Shown here piece by piece: positions 59,822-64,000 of a stretch of 64,000 nt of DNA. The notes beneath the pieces are model-generated. The model was given only the letters and a program-made list of their open reading frames with translations. It was not told the origin of the DNA and searched no databases. The first letter of the stretch is position 1, and each line of letters opens with the position of its first letter. Location of the stretch: assembly GCF_900156415.1 (NCBI RefSeq), contig NZ_FTNM01000001.1:992001-1056000 (forward strand), written 5' to 3'. A program made the position numbers and the translations under genes. This DNA comes from Pontibacter lucknowensis (GTDB taxonomy: Bacteria; Bacteroidota; Bacteroidia; Cytophagales; Hymenobacteraceae).

Positions 59822-61927
59822 TTAGAAGAATCTTACACGGTTATCTTTGATGTCAGCTTTCTCTTTGATCGCTTCAAACGCGTTGGTTTCTACACGCGAT
59901 GTGCGGGTATTTACCAGCTGCGTCTTCACGCCGGAAAGATCCTGTGCATCCGGAGCATTAGTCACATTGATCAACTCAACTACTACTACACCACCTTGTC
60001 CTTCGATAGGAGCAGTACGGCTGCCTGGCTTCAAGCCAAACGCTCTACCGATTGCTACTGGCTCCAGGCCAAGGCCAGGTATAGCGCCAGAAGCAAGCGA
60101 TACTTCTTCAGCCTCTCTGATGATCGCATCCGGACCGTAGTTAGCAGCAATCTGGTCAAGTGAACCCGACGCGCCTTTCAGCTTCGCCATGATCTGCTGT
60201 GCTTTTACCTCGTTACGAACGGCGGCAGTCAGCTCCTCTTTCACATCCTCAATCTTAGCATAGCCTTTTTCGCGCTTGCCAGTCAAAGTAGCGATTACGT
60301 ACTGGTCGTTGATCTCGAACACAGGCGATACATCACCTACTGAAGTGTCTTTTGAGTAAGCCCAGCGCACCAATTCTCTGGCGTTGCTCAGGTTACCTAC
60401 CAGCACGTTGTTTTTGCCTACGTTAGCAGCTTCTTCTACAGAAAGGGCTTCGTTTTTCTTCACGTTCTCTCTGAACTCCTGCGTTGAGCCGCTTGTGCCA
60501 GCCAGTTCGTCAGCCATGGCATAAGCCTGGTCACGGGTAGCGTCGCTGGCGTCAAGTGAGCGCTGTACGGCAGCCACTTTGTAAGTACGCTTCGACTTAG
60601 GAGCCGTTATTTTAATGATGTGGTAGCCATACTCTGTCTCAACAGGAGCTGGCAGCAAGCCTTCGGTAGTAGCACCAAACACCGCCTTCTCAAAAGCTGG
60701 TACCATGCGGCCTTCAGTGAAGTAACCCAGGTCACCACCAACTGCAGCTGTACCGTCAGATCCGTGCTGTGCAGCCATAGCCGCAAAGTCAGCACCGTTT
60801 TTGATCTGTGTCTGGATGTCTTTTGCCTTGGCAAGAGCAGCCTGCTTGGCCTCAGGAGAATCGTTCTCTGGCTTGATCAGGATGTGGCTGGCACGGGCAG
60901 TGTTCACGCTACCATCTCTGATGTCCATAATCTTGTACAGCGCATAGGTATCGCCATCATTGTAAGGGCCGTATACCTTGCCTTCTTCCAGCGGCGCGAT
61001 TTCGTGCAGTTGCTCAGGCAGCTCTGCTGTGTGCAGGTAAGTGCCGTCGTATGGCAGATCTGAGTGCGTATTTACGAAAGCAGAGTCGTTGGTCGAAGCG
61101 GCGAACTGCTCCGTCAGGTCTTTCAGCTCCTCCTGGAAGTAGTTCATGTCTTCGGTAGAAGCGGCAACCGGAATGGTCACAAACTCCAGCGTACGGCCAT
61201 CTTCTACTTTATAAAGCTCTTTGTTGCGCTCGTAGTAGTCTTTCAGCTGCGCGTCTGTTACCTGCACAGCAGAGTCAGCGATCGAGAAGTAAGGAACATA
61301 CAACACTTTCATATTGGCGATCGTGTTCTGTGCCTCGAAGTGCTTCTTCGCTTCAGCTGATGTTACGTATACTGACTTGGTCAGCAGGTTGCTGTACTTC
61401 GTCTGGATGCGGTCGTTGAGAATGCTCTGCTCAAAGTTAACCCACATCGGACGACCACCGGTCTGGTCCAGGTTCTGCAGGTACTGAACAACCTGAGCAC
61501 GGTCAAACTCACCTGTCTGTGGGTTAGTGAATGCCTGGCGAACCGATGGGTGGATGTTGTTACCCTGTACCATATCGGCCAGTTCTTCTTCCGACACCTG
61601 AATGCCCAGGCGATCGTACTCTTTCTGCAAGGCAATCTGGAAGATTAGCTGGTTCCAGGCTTGCTCACGCATCATGGCCATTTCGCTCTCGGTGGCAGCA
61701 CGCTGTACCTGTCCTTCGTATTGGGCCTTGATCTGCTGGAACACCATATCGAAGCGCTGGTAGTCGATTTTCTCACCTGCTATTTCGCCTACGGTAGTCG
61801 TATCATTACCTAAAAGTCTGGAGTTTGGCCCTAATAGGTCGCCGCCTACTACAAATACGCCAAGTCCAATGGCGATAGCGCCAACAGCCCAACCCGACTT
61901 TTCTCTAATCTTGTTAATTAATGCCAT
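59822..61927 (-). CDS. PpiD/SurA-like periplasmic peptidyl-prolyl isomerase
   Basis: 701 residues, the size of PpiD. An N-terminal membrane anchor (about 12-32) is followed by a SurA_N-type chaperone region (about 40-190, with YDRLGIQVSEEELADMV), a parvulin domain (about 345-440, with ASHILIKPEN, GGDLGYFTEGRMVPAFEKAV and YGYHIIKI) and a long C-terminal part. It should help outer-membrane protein folding in the periplasm. It precedes the CNNM/CorC gene by 74 bases in the wrong order for certain co-transcription but is on the same strand. Confidence 0.92.
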   Translation of the reverse strand: MALINKIREKSGWAVGAIAIGLGVFVVGGDLLGPNSRLLGNDTTTVGEIAGEKIDYQRFDMVFQQIKAQYEGQVQRAATESEMAMMREQAWNQLIFQIALQKEYDRLGIQVSEEELADMVQGNNIHPSVRQAFTNPQTGEFDRAQVVQYLQNLDQTGGRPMWVNFEQSILNDRIQTKYSNLLTKSVYVTSAEAKKHFEAQNTIANMKVLYVPYFSIADSAVQVTDAQLKDYYERNKELYKVEDGRTLEFVTIPVAASTEDMNYFQEELKDLTEQFAASTNDSAFVNTHSDLPYDGTYLHTAELPEQLHEIAPLEEGKVYGPYNDGDTYALYKIMDIRDGSVNTARASHILIKPENDSPEAKQAALAKAKDIQTQIKNGADFAAMAAQHGSDGTAAVGGDLGYFTEGRMVPAFEKAVFGATTEGLLPAPVETEYGYHIIKITAPKSKRTYKVAAVQRSLDASDATRDQAYAMADELAGTSGSTQEFRENVKKNEALSVEEAANVGKNNVLVGNLSNARELVRWAYSKDTSVGDVSPVFEINDQYVIATLTGKREKGYAKIEDVKEELTAAVRNEVKAQQIMAKLKGASGSLDQIAANYGPDAIIREAEEVSLASGAIPGLGLEPVAIGRAFGLKPGSRTAPIEGQGGVVVVELINVTNAPDAQDLSGVKTQLVNTRTSRVETNAFEAIKEKADIKDNRVRFF

Positions 61928-62001
61928 GTGTTATACGAATGATAAAGGATGTGCAAAATAAGGTTAATCGTGCAAAAATTCAAAATTTTGTGTGCAACTG
62001 T

Positions 62002-63300
62002 TTAAAATACGCCATCTGCCTGTAAGTCTGGATCTTTGAAGAGCTTCACTGCATTGATGCGGTTATCATCCATCGACAGGATAGTGATCGTGAAGGGCCG
62101 CAGCTCCACCACATCGCCCGGCTTCGGTATTTCGCCCAGTACCGAAAAAATAAGTCCGCCCAGGGTTTCGTAATCCCCTTCAGGCAGATTGAGCTCGTAT
62201 TTATCGTTGAGGTAATCGATCTCGTGACGGGCACTTAGCAGGTACAGGTGCTTCGCCGGGAAAACCTGCTCAAGCAGGGCTTCGTAGTCGTACTCGTCCT
62301 GTATCTCGCCTACTATCTCCTCGATCACGTCTTCCACGGTTACGATGCCTGACGTGCCGCCAAACTCGTCCACTACCACGGCCACGGTACGATGCTCTGT
62401 ACCAAAGCGCAGAAACAACTCGCTGGCCAGCATACTCTCCGGCACCAGGCTCACCGGCGACAGGATCTCACGGATCTGGCGTGGCTGCTGGAACATGGCC
62501 AGTTGGTGGCAGTATCCGATGATATTGTCAATAGAGTCCTCGTACACCAGTATCTTGGAATGTCCCGTTTTGATGAAGGTATCGCGCAGCAACTCCACTG
62601 GTTCGTTTACCTCGACCGCTTCCACCTCCGTGCGGGGCACCATACATTCCTTCACACGCACTTTCTTAAACTCGAGCGCATTATGAAATATCTCCTGGTT
62701 TACCTCCGGAGCGCCTTCCTCTACCGGATTGTACAGCCTGTTCTTGATGTAGGCGTTCAGGTCCGTTACCCCAAACACCGGGTGCTCATCTGAAAACTCT
62801 ATCTTGAGTATCCGCTCGGCAATCCATTTGCTTAACCCTACCAGTACAATCACAACAGGGTATAGCAGATAGTGCAGCACCAGCATAGGTATAGCCAGCA
62901 CATCCAGCATACGGTTTGGGTTAATGGCAAAGAGGCTGCGCGGCAGAAATTCCGCTGTAAGCAACACGATAACCGAAGCTACCAGTACTTGTAGCAGCAG
63001 TATAAGGGGTGCCAGTTGCATTGCAGTTGGCAGAAAGGCCTGAAACAAGGTATAGAGTATACCCGCTATCACAAAGCCATAAAGCACCAGTGAGATTACA
63101 TAGCCGATCAGTGTAGTACCCATTAGCCTGGCAGGATGCCGGAGCAGGTGCGTCAGGATACGGCCGGAGAGCACGTTGTTTTTCTCGTCAAGCTCTATCT
63201 GCAGTTTATTGGCAGCCGTAAAAGCGATCTCTATACCTGAGAAAAAAGCACAGGCCAGCAGCGCAATAAACAACAACAGTATCTGGTCGGGGTCTATCAT
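62002..63300 (-). CDS. CNNM/CorC-type hemolysin family protein with CBS pair
   Basis: 432 residues. A CNNM membrane domain (about 1-190, four hydrophobic segments, SGIEIAFTAANK) is followed by a CBS pair (about 205-330, with VPRTEVEAVEV and VDEFGGTSGIVTVEDVIEEI) and a CorC_HlyC domain (about 345-425). The family is linked to Mg2+ and other divalent cation transport; the name hemolysin is historical. It follows the 57-residue membrane protein and lptC on the same strand and probably shares their transcript. Confidence 0.93.
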   Translation of the reverse strand: MIDPDQILLLFIALLACAFFSGIEIAFTAANKLQIELDEKNNVLSGRILTHLLRHPARLMGTTLIGYVISLVLYGFVIAGILYTLFQAFLPTAMQLAPLILLLQVLVASVIVLLTAEFLPRSLFAINPNRMLDVLAIPMLVLHYLLYPVVIVLVGLSKWIAERILKIEFSDEHPVFGVTDLNAYIKNRLYNPVEEGAPEVNQEIFHNALEFKKVRVKECMVPRTEVEAVEVNEPVELLRDTFIKTGHSKILVYEDSIDNIIGYCHQLAMFQQPRQIREILSPVSLVPESMLASELFLRFGTEHRTVAVVVDEFGGTSGIVTVEDVIEEIVGEIQDEYDYEALLEQVFPAKHLYLLSARHEIDYLNDKYELNLPEGDYETLGGLIFSVLGEIPKPGDVVELRPFTITILSMDDNRINAVKLFKDPDLQADGVF

Positions 63301-63313
63301 AAGATGCTACAGA

Positions 63314-63487
63314 CTATTCGGTCTGTTTCTTCTTGCGGTAATGGTACACGATGTACAGCATAAAGCCGATCATGTAAATCCAGTAATTGCCTGCTATATC
63401 AGACTCTTGTATACTTCTGTGCACGCCAATCACCATGGCCACAAAAGCTAACGATAGTAAAATAGTATTAACCAGTTTTTGGTTCAT
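63314..63487 (-). CDS. 57-residue two-helix membrane protein
   Basis: ATG at 63487, stop at 63314-63316. Two hydrophobic segments (about 6-20 and 33-49) are joined by a short loop (HRSIQESDIAG), with a basic tail (YRKKKQTE). The ATG overlaps the lptC stop as TAATG, and the stop lies 13 bases before the CNNM gene. Such tight coupling on both sides makes it a real gene of the lptC transcript. It is absent from standard long-frame searches. Function unknown. Confidence 0.75.
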   Translation of the reverse strand: MNQKLVNTILLSLAFVAMVIGVHRSIQESDIAGNYWIYMIGFMLYIVYHYRKKKQTE

Positions 63488-64000
63488 TATTCCTTCAGGC
63501 TAAATACGCCCGTCACTTTTTTGATTCTATAATTTGTAAAGTCCTGGTTTGCCTCCAGGCCGTGACCCATCAGAATTTCCTCAGGCGTCGTGATCTTAAC
63601 AAACTTGTCTGTATAGATCTGGGCTTTGGCTTTGTTCCAGTAAAGCTCCTCTGTCTCGAGTTTTTCCTGCTTCTGCAGGTTATGTACAATCACATTGCCC
63701 CGCACCAGGTATAAGTCTTTGTTTCGCTCCTGCTTGCCGTAGTTGGCCCGCAGCGTAGAGGTCACGCTTTCTCCCTTTTCCAGAAACTCGACATCAATTC
63801 CGTCCGGAAAAATCACATCGCCGTTTTCGTAGTCTGCCTGCATGGGTGCCTGCAGCCTGATGAGCACCTTGGCTGAGTCGCTGTAGAGCGTCAGCACATT
63901 GGCTGTCTCCCTAAACGGGCCATCATATTTCTTTTCCTGGTCCGGGTCTCTCAGGTCTGTACCGCAAGCAGCTGTCAACATGACTAGCAAAGCGACCAGC
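63487..64000 (-). CDS. lptC: LPS export protein LptC (5' part outside window)
   Basis: The frame is open from 64000 to the stop at 63487. The part in view begins within a lipoprotein signal peptide (LVMLTAAC), so only a few residues are missing. The beta-jellyroll pattern of LptC follows, with LRANYGKQERNKDLYLVRGN and the terminal IKKVTGVFSLKE. In Bacteroidota the protein is often predicted as an LptC lipoprotein. It links LptBFG to LptA in LPS transport, and lptB lies 10 kb away at 53023. The order lptC, small membrane protein, CNNM is one transcript by overlap. Confidence 0.85.
   Translation of the reverse strand, partial: LVALLVMLTAACGTDLRDPDQEKKYDGPFRETANVLTLYSDSAKVLIRLQAPMQADYENGDVIFPDGIDVEFLEKGESVTSTLRANYGKQERNKDLYLVRGNVIVHNLQKQEKLETEELYWNKAKAQIYTDKFVKITTPEEILMGHGLEANQDFTNYRIKKVTGVFSLKE

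Overview
The window looks like an ordinary chromosomal segment of a Bacteroidota bacterium in the order Cytophagales. It is most likely a Hymenobacteraceae member such as Pontibacter; that genus-level guess is inference. The reasons are: SusC/SusD outer-membrane pairs, DUF4293, DUF4270 and DUF4476 proteins, a PorE-like type IX secretion lipoprotein, a long-form NusB, group II GGGP synthase, promoters of the Bacteroidota type (TTG, about 19 bases, TAnnTTTG) and almost no Shine-Dalgarno sites. There are about 63 protein genes, two of them cut by the window ends, and one tRNA. I see no prophage, transposase, CRISPR array or recognisable defence island.

Layout. 1-8 kb: nusB (partial), leucine dehydrogenase, and an efflux module. 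The module has two ABC half-exporters whose degenerate motifs are complementary, a TetR regulator and a GyrI-like protein. 8-12.3 kb: a Cys/Met-metabolism PLP enzyme, truA, a GAF protein and a PcaF-type thiolase. 12.3-20.2 kb: a TonB-dependent uptake locus (PepSY membrane protein, SusD-like, SusC-like) divergent from a PchR-type AraC regulator, which points to iron-chelate uptake rather than glycan use. 20.4-27.5 kb: outer-membrane proteins, including two tandem paralog pairs that flank purM, and the PorE-like gene. 28-30.5 kb: a CCG-domain Fe-S protein and a membrane 4Fe-4S protein, probably an electron-transfer complex to menaquinone. 30.6-36.7 kb: tRNA-Phe, a 36-residue membrane peptide, a TlpA thioredoxin, a DnaJ/TPR protein, a holin-fold membrane pair, GGGP synthase, an AraC regulator and acyl-CoA dehydrogenase. 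36.9-40.4 kb: a minus-strand cluster panC, panD, flippase-like protein, rfaE2 and a zinc peptidase. 40.5-44.7 kb: a half-length GT5 protein, a DUF4270 lipoprotein and glmS. 44.7-52.9 kb: a 3HCDH-like protein, RidA, a small hydrolase, BrkB, gltX, AIM24 and a GH3 protein. 53-64 kb: lptB, GH25 lysozyme, recJ, a TPR protein, PpiD-like isomerase, a CNNM/CorC protein, a 57-residue membrane protein and lptC (partial).

The strongest unexplained signal is not a gene. The hexamer GGTATA and its complement TATACC occur roughly 165 times by my reading of both strands; about 31 would be expected from equal base frequencies. It lies in several reading frames, in intergenic DNA and in terminator loops, and is often extended to CAGGTATAG. 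Several intergenic regions carry it as an inverted pair. This resembles HIP1 in cyanobacteria and deserves a genome-wide look. Two further dispersed-repeat classes are present: REP-like inverted repeats that start with TGTCATTTCGA, and TTGATTG/CAATCAA tracts around the Fe-S gene.
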